Shown here: piece by piece, positions 1 through 8,011 of the stretch | How the letters are laid out: each line of letters begins with the position of its first letter | Numbering within the stretch: position 1 is the stretch's first letter | Origin: Kangiellaceae bacterium | GTDB taxonomy: Bacteria > Pseudomonadota > Gammaproteobacteria > Enterobacterales > Kangiellaceae | Assembly (NCBI GenBank): GCA_016743995.1 | Contig: JADGFG010000030.1 | Location: 1 to 33,900 of the forward strand | Direction of reading: 5' to 3' | Length of the DNA stretch: 33,900 nt | The notes under the pieces: generated by a model | What the model was told of the DNA's origin: nothing | The model's input: the letters and a program-made list of their open reading frames with translations, nothing else | The model's database searches: none | Translations under genes and position numbers: made by a program

Positions 1-1
1 A

Positions 2-733
2 TATATTCCGCCAGGGCCTCGTTTGGGTAACCTGGTGATTGATGCGAATCACATTCAGAAAAGTTTTGCTGAAAAATGTCTGGTAGAAGACCTGAACTTT
101 AACCTGCCTCAGGGTGGAATTGTCGGTATTATTGGTGCGAATGGGGCTGGTAAATCAACTTTGTTTAAAATGATTGTGGGAACAGAAACCCCCGATGAAG
201 GCGAATTAAAAGTGGGTGAAACAGTAAAAGTTGCCCATGTTGATCAATCACGAGATAGCTTGAATGATGAGCATACCGTGTGGCAGGAAATCTCTGATGA
301 CTCTGATATTATTACGGTAGGGAATTATCAGGTGCCTTCTCGTCAATATGTTGGACGTTTTAATTTTAAAGGCGGGGATCAGCAGAAGTTTATTAAGGAT
401 TTATCCGGTGGAGAAAGAAATCGTGTTCATCTGGCTAAATTATTAAAAAGTGGTGGGAACCTGTTACTGCTTGATGAACCAACCAATGATCTGGATGTAG
501 AAACCTTGCGAGCTCTGGAAGATGCTGTATTAGCATTTCCTGGTTGTGCCGTCATTATTTCCCATGACCGCTGGTTTCTGGATCGAGTGGCAACGCACAT
601 ACTGGCATTTGAAGGTGATAGTAAAACAGTCTGGTTTGAAGGTAATTATGCCGATTACGAAGCTGACAGAAAAAGTCGCCTGGGCGCTGAAGCTGATGCG
701 CCTACGCGAATTAAGTATCGTAAAATAGGCTAA
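2..733 (+). CDS. ettA: Energy-dependent translational throttle protein EttA (ABC-F ATPase), 3' part only
   Basis: This is the C-terminal part of an ABC-F ATPase. The frame is open from base 2 and reads [11 protein letters not shown], the linker EttA has before its second ABC domain, so the TTG at 23 is not a start and the gene begins outside the window. Visible are Walker A (GANGAGKST), the ABC signature (LSGGERNR), Walker B ([12 protein letters not shown]) and the switch His ([10 protein letters not shown]). The end, PTRIKYRK followed by two residues, is the usual EttA C-terminus. EttA binds the ribosomal E site and gates the first elongation step according to the ATP/ADP ratio. The stop overlaps the stop of convergent murI by 3 bases, leaving no room for a terminator between them. 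Confidence 0.93.
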   Translation, partial: YIPPGPRLGNLVIDANHIQKSFAEKCLVEDLNFNLPQGGIVGIIGANGAGKSTLFKMIVGTETPDEGELKVGETVKVAHVDQSRDSLNDEHTVWQEISDDSDIITVGNYQVPSRQYVGRFNFKGGDQQKFIKDLSGGERNRVHLAKLLKSGGNLLLLDEPTNDLDVETLRALEDAVLAFPGCAVIISHDRWFLDRVATHILAFEGDSKTVWFEGNYADYEADRKSRLGAEADAPTRIKYRKIG

Positions 734-1542
734 AAACAGTTGATAGTAACTTTTTTGCCTAATAGTCGTTCAAAAGTGGCCAGTGCTTTTTCGGGAGCAC
801 TGGAATAATAGCTGGTTGAAGGAGAGTTTTCTGGCTGGTTGTCATGTTGTAGTTGATTTTGCTCTTTTAGACGTCGTTTTACCTCTCGAGCAACCGGTAA
901 TGCACTTTCAAATAATCGGACTTCAGGACCCAGAATGGTTGAAATGGTCTGGGTTAAAAAGGGATAGTGGGTACAGCCTAAAACCAGAGAGTCAACTTTA
1001 CTCTCTATAAATGGTTGTAATTCCTGCTGAATTAACTGTGTTTCAAGCTCTCCAATACAGGGCGCAGATTCAACCAGTTCAACAAATAATGAAGACGCTT
1101 TTTCAATTATTCTGGTATGTCCACCAAAGCGTTGACGCAAATCTTTATACTTCTGGCTGTCTAATGTGGCGCGGGTTGCCAGCACGCCAACTTTTTCATT
1201 ATTGGTGAATTCAATTGCAGGTTTTAGTGCGGGTTCCAGCCCAACAACAGGGACAGAATATTGATTTCTTAACGAGTTAACGGCGGCTGCGGTGGCGGTA
1301 TTGCACGCAACTACAATCAGTTTGACTGGGTGTTGCATAAAAAAGTCGGCGATAGTGTGAACCCGGGAAGCAATAAACTCAGGAGAGCGAATACCGTATG
1401 GTGTATGCTGGGTATCTGCCAGATAAATCAGTTTTTCATTGGGTAATAATTGCTGAATGGCGGTTAACACGCTTAGTCCACCCACTCCAGAGTCAAATAT
1501 TCCGATAGCCTGCTGTAAACCTGACTGTTGCTGGTTACTGAT
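730..1542 (-). CDS. murI: Glutamate racemase MurI with an unusual start codon
   Basis: MurI interconverts L- and D-glutamate for peptidoglycan synthesis in the cytoplasm. Both catalytic Cys motifs are visible: [11 protein letters not shown] and [10 protein letters not shown]. The expected N-terminal motif [11 protein letters not shown], with its active-site Asp, is encoded, but the first ATG/GTG/TTG in frame is the GTG inside SGVGG (1485), which would remove that Asp. Upstream to the in-frame TAG there is no canonical start. A good AGGAG Shine-Dalgarno (1549-1553, read on the - strand) lies just before the codons ATT (1545) and ATC (1542). I place the start at 1542, giving about 270 residues, the normal MurI length. 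ATT at 1545 is possible but very close to the ribosome site. An assembly error turning ATG into ATC would also explain it. Confidence 0.88.
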   Translation of the reverse strand: MSNQQQSGLQQAIGIFDSGVGGLSVLTAIQQLLPNEKLIYLADTQHTPYGIRSPEFIASRVHTIADFFMQHPVKLIVVACNTATAAAVNSLRNQYSVPVVGLEPALKPAIEFTNNEKVGVLATRATLDSQKYKDLRQRFGGHTRIIEKASSLFVELVESAPCIGELETQLIQQELQPFIESKVDSLVLGCTHYPFLTQTISTILGPEVRLFESALPVAREVKRRLKEQNQLQHDNQPENSPSTSYYSSAPEKALATFERLLGKKVTINCF

Positions 1543-1733
1543 AATGATCTCCTGCTGCTTCCTGGTTCGCCAAAATAGCTATTATAACGGAATAATTTGA
1601 AAACTCAGAACCTGGTTATTGCTATCAGCTATTTTTGTCTAATGCATGTGGGTCGCTGCTACACATTTCCTCTGATATGATAGGTAAATAATAGTTAAAC
1701 CGTTGCTTGAACAAGGTAACAATGCTTATAGCC

Positions 1734-1758
1734 AAACTCCTGCATCTTCAGGGAGTTT
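1734..1758. repeat. Inverted repeat, terminator-like hairpin, copy 1
   Basis: AAACTCC (1734-1740) and GGAGTTT (1752-1758) form a 7-bp stem with an 11-base loop, between divergent murI and the lipoprotein gene. The arms resemble the longer perfect hairpin at 6263-6295, so the two may be copies of one dispersed element. No long U run follows on either side. Confidence 0.4.
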
Positions 1759-1801
1759 GTGGATATATTAATAAATAGAGATATAAATAGAGAAAAGCGT
1801 A

Positions 1802-2467
1802 TTGAAATCCCGAAAAAAAATCAAATCACCCAAATCACCAGTACCACCTGGTTTAAAACAGATTATTGGTGCCAGCACTTCGACGATATTGGCGATAATG
1901 ATGTTAACCAGCTGTGCGACCTATGTACCTGCAAACCAGAACAATCTTTGTGAAATTTTCAGAGGTGAAACCGACTGGTACGAAGCGGCTAGAGATTCAC
2001 AGCATAAGTGGGGGACACCCATCTATGTCATGATGGCCATTATGCATCAGGAGTCTCGATTTATTGCTGACGCTCAACCAGAAAGAGACTGGTTTCTTGG
2101 ATTTATTCCTCTACCCAGAGATTCTTCGGCTTACGGTTATGCGCAGGCTCAGGATCCTGCATGGGAAGATTATACTCGGCAGACGGGTCAGAGCGGTGCC
2201 GACAGGGATGATTTTGACGATGCGATCGATTTTATTGGCTGGTACACCGATGGTAGCCAGAAACGATTAAAATTGTCCAAATGGGATGCCTATGGACAGT
2301 ATCTGGCTTACCATGAAGGTCGTGGCGGATACGCACGTAAGACCTATAATAAAAAGCCCTGGCTAAAAAAGGTCGCGAAAAAAGTAAAAAGACGTTCGTC
2401 TCGATATAACTCTCAGTTAAAGACCTGCAAAGTTGAACTGGATGAACGGGTTGATAGCTGGTTTTAG
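1802..2467 (+). CDS. Lytic transglycosylase (SLT)-like lipoprotein
   Basis: This is a predicted lipoprotein of 221 residues with a lysozyme-like SLT domain that would cleave peptidoglycan glycan strands. The start is TTG; a basic N-terminus is followed by a hydrophobic stretch and a lipobox LTSC with Cys38, which would be lipidated. The SLT signature is present: the catalytic Glu lies in HQESRF (Glu84), followed by an SAYGYAQA motif and AYHEGRGGY. The C-terminus is rich in Lys/Arg (about residues 185-200), which could contact the cell wall or phospholipid heads. The Shine-Dalgarno before TTG is weak, so the start is not certain, though the lipobox supports translation from near here. It lies 77 bases before the acyltransferase gene on the same strand. 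Single small SLT lipoproteins of this kind are common in gammaproteobacteria, but I cannot give a gene name. Confidence 0.8.
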   Translation: MKSRKKIKSPKSPVPPGLKQIIGASTSTILAIMMLTSCATYVPANQNNLCEIFRGETDWYEAARDSQHKWGTPIYVMMAIMHQESRFIADAQPERDWFLGFIPLPRDSSAYGYAQAQDPAWEDYTRQTGQSGADRDDFDDAIDFIGWYTDGSQKRLKLSKWDAYGQYLAYHEGRGGYARKTYNKKPWLKKVAKKVKRRSSRYNSQLKTCKVELDERVDSWF

Positions 2468-2544
2468 TGTTATATCCAGGGAATTTGAGTATAGGCTGCA
2501 AAGGTAAAATAAAACTAGCCAATGATAAAGGCGTCCGATAAAAA

Positions 2545-3957
2545 ATGGATACACAAATAACAATTCCACTCTGGATTTTTTTGTTACTCAGTATTGTGGC
2601 CACGCTGGTTATCGTCCGCCAGTTTTTAATTCCGAGTGTTCGTTGGTTTTTTCACAAAAAAATTAATCGGGCAATTACTGAACTGAATCAGCGTTTTAAT
2701 ATCAAAATACGCCCATTTCAGTTAACCAAACGCCAGGTTTTGCTAGATAGACTCATTCATGACAGTCAGGTTCTTGAGCTGGTATCAAGTCAGGCTATTG
2801 ATGATGAAGTGCCGCGCGAAATACTGATGCAGAAAGTACAGAAATATGCGCGAGAAATTGTTCCTTCTTTTAATGCTTACGTTTATTACCGTATTGGTTA
2901 CTGGTTATCAAAGAAGATAGCCAGGGTTTTATATCGAGTCAGAGTGCGGGTTGATAATGAGGATTATCTGAAAAATGTGAGCAAGGATTCTACGGTTGTT
3001 TTTATTATTAACCATCGTAGCAATATTGATTATATTCTGGTGTCTTTTCTGGTGGCGGAAAAAATGGCATTGTCTTATGCGGTTGGTGAATGGGCCAGGA
3101 TCTGGCCATTAAGAGGCCTGATAAAATCGATGGGTGCATATTTTGTACGGCGTAATTCTCGTAATCCATTATACCGCAAAGTCCTTGAACGTTATATTGA
3201 TATGGCGACACGAGAAGGTGTCTGTCAGGCGGTATTTCCAGAAGGTGGATTGAGTCGTGATGGAAAGATACGTCCACCTAAATTAGGATTTCTGGACTAT
3301 ATGTTACGCAATTTTGACCATCAGACCCATCGTGACGTTGTATTTATTCCGGTTGGTATTAATTATGATCGTGTGCTGGAAGATAGAACATTATTGCTAT
3401 CCGATGATAAAAAAGTCGCTAAACCGAGTAACTGGTTTGCCCTGAAAACAACGATAAAATTTGCCTGGCATAATTTTCGTCTGGCTCGGCGTCATCAGTG
3501 GAAACGTTTTGGTTATGCCAGTGTCAGTTTTGCCAGTCCAGTTTCTGCTCGGCAGTATTGTGAAGAGAATCAGATTAACTATTCGCAGCTACCTACCCAG
3601 CAGCGGTTTCATTATATCGAAAAGCTGGCCACTGATTTAATGAATTCGGTGAAAAAAACGGTGCCGCTGGTTCCTCTGGTTCTGATATCAAGAGCCTTGC
3701 TGGTATTACCGTTAAATACTATGAGTGTGATCGATTTAAAAATAATTGCCAGACGGCTCATGTTACAGATTGAACAAAAAGGTGGAAATGTTGTATTTCC
3801 TCATAAAGACAAAGAAATAGCTCTGGACGCTGCGATTGAAATGTTATGTATCAGGAGACTGATTGACTGCAAAAATGAAACGATCAGTATTAAGCAGGAG
3901 AATATTAAATTGTTAACTTATTATGCCAATTCGATTGAGCACTGGGATGAATCTTGA
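2545..3957 (+). CDS. PlsB-type 1-acyltransferase (glycerol-3-phosphate acyltransferase family)
   Basis: This 470-residue membrane-associated acyltransferase belongs to the PlsB/LPLAT superfamily, which transfers fatty acyl groups to glycerol-3-phosphate or lysophosphatidate in phospholipid synthesis. An N-terminal hydrophobic segment (residues 9-30) is followed by the family blocks in order: block I NHRSNIDY with the catalytic His/Asp pair, block II around FVRRNSRNPLY, block III VFPEGGLSRDG and block IV near VFIPVGINYDR. At 470 residues it is much shorter than E. coli PlsB (about 807), so it is a short PlsB-like paralogue rather than PlsB itself. Its substrate cannot be read from the sequence. 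The stop codon overlaps the TTG start of the next gene (TTGA), which suggests translational coupling. Confidence 0.82.
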   Translation: MDTQITIPLWIFLLLSIVATLVIVRQFLIPSVRWFFHKKINRAITELNQRFNIKIRPFQLTKRQVLLDRLIHDSQVLELVSSQAIDDEVPREILMQKVQKYAREIVPSFNAYVYYRIGYWLSKKIARVLYRVRVRVDNEDYLKNVSKDSTVVFIINHRSNIDYILVSFLVAEKMALSYAVGEWARIWPLRGLIKSMGAYFVRRNSRNPLYRKVLERYIDMATREGVCQAVFPEGGLSRDGKIRPPKLGFLDYMLRNFDHQTHRDVVFIPVGINYDRVLEDRTLLLSDDKKVAKPSNWFALKTTIKFAWHNFRLARRHQWKRFGYASVSFASPVSARQYCEENQINYSQLPTQQRFHYIEKLATDLMNSVKKTVPLVPLVLISRALLVLPLNTMSVIDLKIIARRLMLQIEQKGGNVVFPHKDKEIALDAAIEMLCIRRLIDCKNETISIKQENIKLLTYYANSIEHWDES

Positions 3958-4355
3958 ACGCCATTACTCAACTTGATGAATTATTAAATTCTTTGTCCCC
4001 AGAACTACAACCGGAAGAATATGTATTTTGTTCGGTTAAGGGGAATTTCACAGATTATGAACCGCTTAAGCCTGTTGCAACTGTTCAGGAATCAGAAGGA
4101 CTCACTCTGGTTATCGCTAAAGAGGCTGCAATTAACGAGAATTTATTCTTTGAGTGCAGTTTTAAAATGATTACTTTAACCGTTCACTCCAGCTTAAATG
4201 CGGTGGGATTAACGGCAGCTGTTGCAAGTAAGCTTGCTGAGAAAGGGGTTAGCGCCAACGTGATAGCGGCTTATTATCATGATCACATTTTTGTGCCTGT
4301 AGACAAAGCCAGTGTGGCCATGAATGCGTTAGCAGAGCTTTATGAGCCGAGATAG
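3954..4355 (+). CDS. Small ACT-domain protein (COG3602-like)
   Basis: This cytoplasmic protein of 133 residues resembles the small stand-alone proteins with paired ACT-like folds. ACT domains usually bind amino acids or other small ligands. Recognisable family features are PEEYVFCSVKG near the N-terminus and, in the C-terminal half, GLTAAVASKLAEKGVSANVI followed by YYHDHIFVP. The start is TTG at 3954, in a 4-base overlap with the upstream acyltransferase stop; no ATG lies nearby that keeps the conserved N-terminus. It is probably cotranscribed with the acyltransferase. The role is unknown; a link to lipid synthesis is only a guess from position. Confidence 0.75.
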   Translation: MNAITQLDELLNSLSPELQPEEYVFCSVKGNFTDYEPLKPVATVQESEGLTLVIAKEAAINENLFFECSFKMITLTVHSSLNAVGLTAAVASKLAEKGVSANVIAAYYHDHIFVPVDKASVAMNALAELYEPR

Positions 4356-4418
4356 AGTGCTCTCTGGTTTCCTGAATAATAGTCTGGTTGTCCTGGCGGG
4401 CCTGAGAAGAGGAACACG

Positions 4419-5142
4419 ATGACTACGCAACCCACTCTGGTTTTAGTGCCTGGTCTGGATGGCACTGGCTTGTTATTTAAACCACTGCTTGAAGAGATTT
4501 CACCAGCTATTGAAAGTATCATTATTCAATATCCTCCTGATAAAATTTTATCAAAAAAAACAGCTAATAGAACTGGTCAGTCAGCAAATACCGCGAGATC
4601 GACCCGTTGTAATACTTGCTGAATCTTTTGCAGGGCCGCTGGTAATGGGTAGCGTTCGTTTATTAAAAAATCAGCAGGTCGATTTAAAAGCAATTGTTTT
4701 TTGTGCAACTTTTTTGCGCAGTCCGCGAAAGCGTTTGCTGAAAGTTTTGAGCCTGTTGCCTTTATCCCTGCTATTGAAAATACCTTTACCGGTCGGGCTG
4801 GTGAAATACTTTTGCGTTGGTTCTGACGCATCAGAAGCGTTAGTTAACCTAGTGACGGTTGCGGCTCGTAGCGTAAAAACAGAAGTCCTTGCCAGTCGAT
4901 TACGCATGCTTTCCTGTATGGATGAGAACCAGTCATTAAATTTCTTACGTGGTATTCCCTGTTGTTTTTTACAACCTGAGAATGACCGTCTGGTTCCTGA
5001 GAATTGTCTGGATGATTTTATGAGTAGAATTCCTAATCTGAAACTTGTCAGAGTGAGTGGGCCTCACTTTATTCTTCAGTGTAAAGCTGAGAAATGCTGG
5101 ACCCATATTAAACAATTTTTGAAAAGCATATCTTGCGTCTGA
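4419..5142 (+). pseudogene. Alpha/beta hydrolase interrupted by a frameshift at an A8 tract
   Basis: Two overlapping frames together make one alpha/beta hydrolase of about 240 residues. The first (4419 onward) starts at an ATG behind AAGAGGAACACG and reads TLVLVPGLDGTG, the usual oxyanion-strand start. The second carries VVILAESFAGPLV, a nucleophile elbow with Ser, then PENDRLVPE with a likely acidic residue and VSGPHFILQ with the catalytic His. The frames join at eight As (4553-4560): dropping one A gives ILSKKQLIELV and a continuous protein. The defect may be a true mutation, phase-variable slippage or a sequencing error in the homopolymer. Everything beyond the shift looks intact, so the change is recent or not real. 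The substrate is unknown. Confidence 0.75.
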
Positions 5143-5228
5143 TACGCATTTTTTATAGAATATCAAACGAACTTTCTGGTTGTGTTTTTAGTTCTTGCAT
5201 TTCTATTCTGATTAGAATTTTGTCTTGC

Positions 5229-5257
5229 CTGACATTCCAATAAATTCACTTTATAAT
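5229..5257 (+). promoter_or_regulatory. Sigma-70 type promoter of the exported-protein gene at 5332
   Basis: A -35 CTGACA (5229-5234), a 17-base spacer and a perfect -10 TATAAT (5252-5257) stand 75 bases before the ATG. A clear ribosome site (TGGAGAT) lies just before that ATG. Five of six -35 bases and all -10 bases match the consensus. Confidence 0.7.
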
Positions 5258-5331
5258 ATTTCTGGTTAAGTATCTGGCCCGTAATGTTTCCAGATTTTTT
5301 GTACAAAATAATATTCAAAATGGAGATTTAA

Positions 5332-6201
5332 ATGAAATTAATGATTAATACTATTGCGGCATTATCTTTCTCTCTGGGTTGTAGCCTGGTGAGTGCGGAA
5401 ACAACAAATTTTGATGTGCCTTTGCCTACAACCTCTTACTATAAAACTTATCCTCATCTGGATTTGTCCAATATTACCGGTTTTAAAATTGATACCTATC
5501 AGAATGCGCTCTCATCGTCACCTGATACTGAAGTGATGATCAAACAGGTGACTTTTGACTTTGAAAATGCCAATAGTCTGGTAGTTAAAAATCTGAAAAA
5601 GGAGTCTGGCTCAACTGATACCTATGTTGGAACTGTTGATGATGTCTGGGTTTATCGGCAAATAGAAGTTCGTCTGAATATCACTGGAGGACTTCGTGAT
5701 AACAGTACCGTGAATGCTGAAATTCATATTGTCGATCATCAGAGTTATACCGGTACAAATGCCGCCTATCCCGTTACAAATCCTTATCCTGATTCCGGTG
5801 CAAATAGCAATATTAGCGGCCATCTGTTAGTTCACGCTAACGGGTATTTGTATAATGTGACGCCAGAAAAGATCGTTGACCGGTCAACACTGATTGTTGA
5901 TGGTAAAGAATTGACTTTAAGCTTGGTTCAGAAACCACGTTTTAGCATGACTGGGCCTGAATCTGGATTTAAAGTGAAGGCTTTATGGATGGGGCATGGT
6001 GAAGCGCCTTTTTATGAGTTTATACCTGTTCATGACTTTGATGCCCGGGCGACGGCAATAAAAATCAATGAGTATATTTCGCCAGACGGTAGTGTGGATC
6101 ATGACTACTCGATTGAATATATCAATCATGGTATGAAGCAATCGACAGAAATCAAACCGCTAAAACCGGTTCTTGATAAATTATTTCCTGTTATGCCCTG
6201 A
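5332..6201 (+). CDS. Exported protein of unknown function
   Basis: I do not recognise this 289-residue protein. It starts MKLMINTIAALSFSLGCSLVSA followed by E, a typical Sec signal peptide with likely cleavage after VSA, so the mature chain is periplasmic or secreted. The mature part has alternating hydrophobic residues suggesting beta structure, many Thr, Ser and Asn, and no Cys, so it is probably a beta-rich globular protein. No catalytic motif stands out. It has its own strong promoter, a good ribosome site and a hairpin after its stop. It is the first of three consecutive exported unknown proteins on this strand, which suggests a shared role or origin, but no function can be inferred. Confidence 0.7.
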   Translation: MKLMINTIAALSFSLGCSLVSAETTNFDVPLPTTSYYKTYPHLDLSNITGFKIDTYQNALSSSPDTEVMIKQVTFDFENANSLVVKNLKKESGSTDTYVGTVDDVWVYRQIEVRLNITGGLRDNSTVNAEIHIVDHQSYTGTNAAYPVTNPYPDSGANSNISGHLLVHANGYLYNVTPEKIVDRSTLIVDGKELTLSLVQKPRFSMTGPESGFKVKALWMGHGEAPFYEFIPVHDFDARATAIKINEYISPDGSVDHDYSIEYINHGMKQSTEIKPLKPVLDKLFPVMP

Positions 6202-6262
6202 ACGAATGAAGTGCTCAACCAGCGGCCCTGTATCGAGGGGGCGTTGGCATCGCTTTATCCCC

Positions 6263-6295
6263 AAACTCCCTGAAACTTGCCTTTCCAGGGAGTTT
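6263..6295. terminator. Perfect 10-bp hairpin, probable terminator, copy 2
   Basis: AAACTCCCTG (6263-6272) and CAGGGAGTTT (6286-6295) form a perfect 10-bp stem with a 13-base loop, 61 bases after the stop at 6201. The stem begins with A3 and ends with T3, so it could act on either strand, but no long U run follows. The arms resemble those at 1734-1758. Confidence 0.55.
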
Positions 6296-6407
6296 AGTTA
6301 TATAGGTAGTCATTCTTTTTGCAAAAGGCATGGGATAGTTTGCTAGTAGACAACACTATAAACAAACAACTCATTTGTATTACCTGAATGGCCAGGGAAG
6401 GAAAAAC

Positions 6408-7337
6408 ATGAAAAACGTTATTAAGTTTCTGGGATTAGTTCTTCTGGTTGTTGTTTCTATTAATTATATTCTTCCCAGTCAAGATATTGATGATAGCCGC
6501 GCAGATGATGCTCCCCTGTTCAAAAGTGAGTCGCTTGAAAAAGTGGTCGTTACAGAACTTTCAGAGGTAAAGCAAGCCGAGGTAAATATTGAGAACAAAA
6601 AATCAGCGGTCAATTCACTATTGCCAACGATAATTTATGATAACGGACTATTAGGCGTTAAAGTGGCTGATTATCCTTTGAGTTTGCTTCTGGAAGAAAT
6701 TGGTAGAAAAACCAATCTTGTATTTCATCCTGAGCAGTCAACGCTGAGTCATCTGGTCAATATTGATTTAGAACCCCTTGCACTTGAATCTGCTTTGAAG
6801 CTGATATTAAAAAATCATAACTATGCCTTTTTATATAAGAAAGAGAAATTATTCTCCATTGGTGTTTATTCTTCAATTCCGGGGGAAAGTTTTTATTCCG
6901 ACGTACTGAGTCATGATAAAAATAGTATTTCTCAGAATGAAAGTTCATTTTCAGCCGATTCTGCTGAAAGTATTCAAAAAGCCATGTTAAATGCAAGTGC
7001 CAGCCAGGCAAAGGATTTTATCCAGCAGGGTATGCAGTCCGATAACGAAGATGCTCGAGCCATCAGTCTCTGGTTTGCAGAGCAAAAAAATATATCCTTA
7101 CAAAGTGGACAGCTCAACGAAATTATAAATAATGACTCTTCTATTCTTGTTCGCTCCATTGCTTTGTTGCAGTTTTTAAATAAAAAGGATGTGGCAGACG
7201 ACCTTAAAACCAGCCTGGCAATAGAGCTGAGTAACGAAGCCGATTCACATATTAGTCGCCAGGCCAGAGATTATCTGGATAATTTAAACGGCGAAACCAC
7301 AAAAGATCATTCTGCAAGTCAACTGAATACGCCCTGA
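6408..7337 (+). CDS. Exported or membrane-anchored protein with a secretin/TonB short N-terminal (STN)-like domain
   Basis: The start is the ATG at 6408, preceded by GGAAGGAAAAAC; the frame extends further upstream but without a better ribosome site. The protein has 309 residues: an N-terminal hydrophobic helix (about 5-22), which is a signal anchor or signal peptide, a low-complexity linker, then about 70 residues around LLGVKVADYPLSLLLEEIG, VNIDLEPLALESAL and KNHNYAFLYKKEKLFSI. This beta-alpha pattern resembles the STN domain found at the start of secretins and of FecA-type receptors. The C-terminal half is alpha-helical, possibly repeat-like. Here the domain is not attached to a secretin or receptor. 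The protein sits between two other exported unknowns. The domain call is made by eye; the function is unknown. Confidence 0.7.
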   Translation: MKNVIKFLGLVLLVVVSINYILPSQDIDDSRADDAPLFKSESLEKVVVTELSEVKQAEVNIENKKSAVNSLLPTIIYDNGLLGVKVADYPLSLLLEEIGRKTNLVFHPEQSTLSHLVNIDLEPLALESALKLILKNHNYAFLYKKEKLFSIGVYSSIPGESFYSDVLSHDKNSISQNESSFSADSAESIQKAMLNASASQAKDFIQQGMQSDNEDARAISLWFAEQKNISLQSGQLNEIINNDSSILVRSIALLQFLNKKDVADDLKTSLAIELSNEADSHISRQARDYLDNLNGETTKDHSASQLNTP

Positions 7338-7422
7338 CAGGCTAAACGAGCACTCAGGTTTTGTCTGAATGGTCAGGCAGGGCTGTGCAAATGTAAAATC
7401 GATAATCAAAGAGGGAATTATT

Positions 7423-7926
7423 ATGAAACGATATCAATCAATGTTTAAAACAGTCGTCGGTATTTTTCTGGTTATGTTGTCCTGTAGCAGTATGGCGATT
7501 AACTTTTCTACCAGCCGAGTGACAGCTAATACGTACAGTGATGGTCTGGCACGTTATTTACCCATAGATAATGCGGGTAATACTATGCGTTGGGTCCACT
7601 TTAATAGTACCGCAATGCGTGCTGTATTTTATAATGCGGAATGTTCAGTGAAATCGTCAGATACCAATACTTATTATGATATTAATATCCAGATTATTTC
7701 ACCAGCAGGAGCTGTGAGTACGCTAGCGCCCAGCAGTAGTGATAATGCATTTTGCTCTGGTAAGGGGGATAACCTGTTGCGCAAATGGTCCAGCAATGCC
7801 ACAAACGGTACTTACAAACCTTCTGTTGCGGGCTGGCATCGCGTTCGTATTCGCGGTCAGTTAATGGGGTTTAATCCAGGCGAACGGGCTCGTATTGATG
7901 ATATTTCTCTAATCATCACGGATTGA
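7423..7926 (+). CDS. Small secreted protein of unknown function
   Basis: The start is the ATG at 7423, eight bases after a GAGGG ribosome site. The 167-residue product has a signal peptide (a basic start, then VVGIFLVMLSCSSMA) with likely cleavage after SMA. The mature chain is rich in Ser, Asn and Thr, with two Cys (in AECSV and AFCSG) that could form one disulfide. It ends with WHRVRIRGQL and ARIDDISLIITD, which look like strands of a beta-sandwich. I know no family for it. It lies 85 bases after the STN-domain gene and is followed by a strong intrinsic terminator, so it is probably the last gene of the 5332-7926 group. Confidence 0.68.
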   Translation: MKRYQSMFKTVVGIFLVMLSCSSMAINFSTSRVTANTYSDGLARYLPIDNAGNTMRWVHFNSTAMRAVFYNAECSVKSSDTNTYYDINIQIISPAGAVSTLAPSSSDNAFCSGKGDNLLRKWSSNATNGTYKPSVAGWHRVRIRGQLMGFNPGERARIDDISLIITD

Positions 7927-7978
7927 GCATAACAGAATAACTATCGACTAATTGTAAGGTTAGTCAGGTAATCTGACC

Positions 7979-8011
7979 AGACAGATATTCTTAATTGAAT
8001 ATCTGTCTTTT
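7979..8011 (+). terminator. Intrinsic terminator after the exported-protein genes
   Basis: AGACAGATATTC (7979-7990), a 6-base loop TTAATT and GAATATCTGTCT (7997-8008) make a perfect 12-bp stem, extended by T3 (8009-8011). It serves the + strand genes; the - strand MFS gene ends at 8010, so the hairpin could also protect its mRNA end, but there is no U run in that direction. Confidence 0.75.

Noticed and set aside
783..1208. Two + strand frames inside murI
   Set aside because: They are antisense to the conserved racemase motifs, have no ribosome sites and look like shadow frames.
2232..2603. 123-residue - strand frame over the lipoprotein/acyltransferase junction
   Set aside because: It is antisense to the SLT domain end and the acyltransferase start, both well supported on the + strand.
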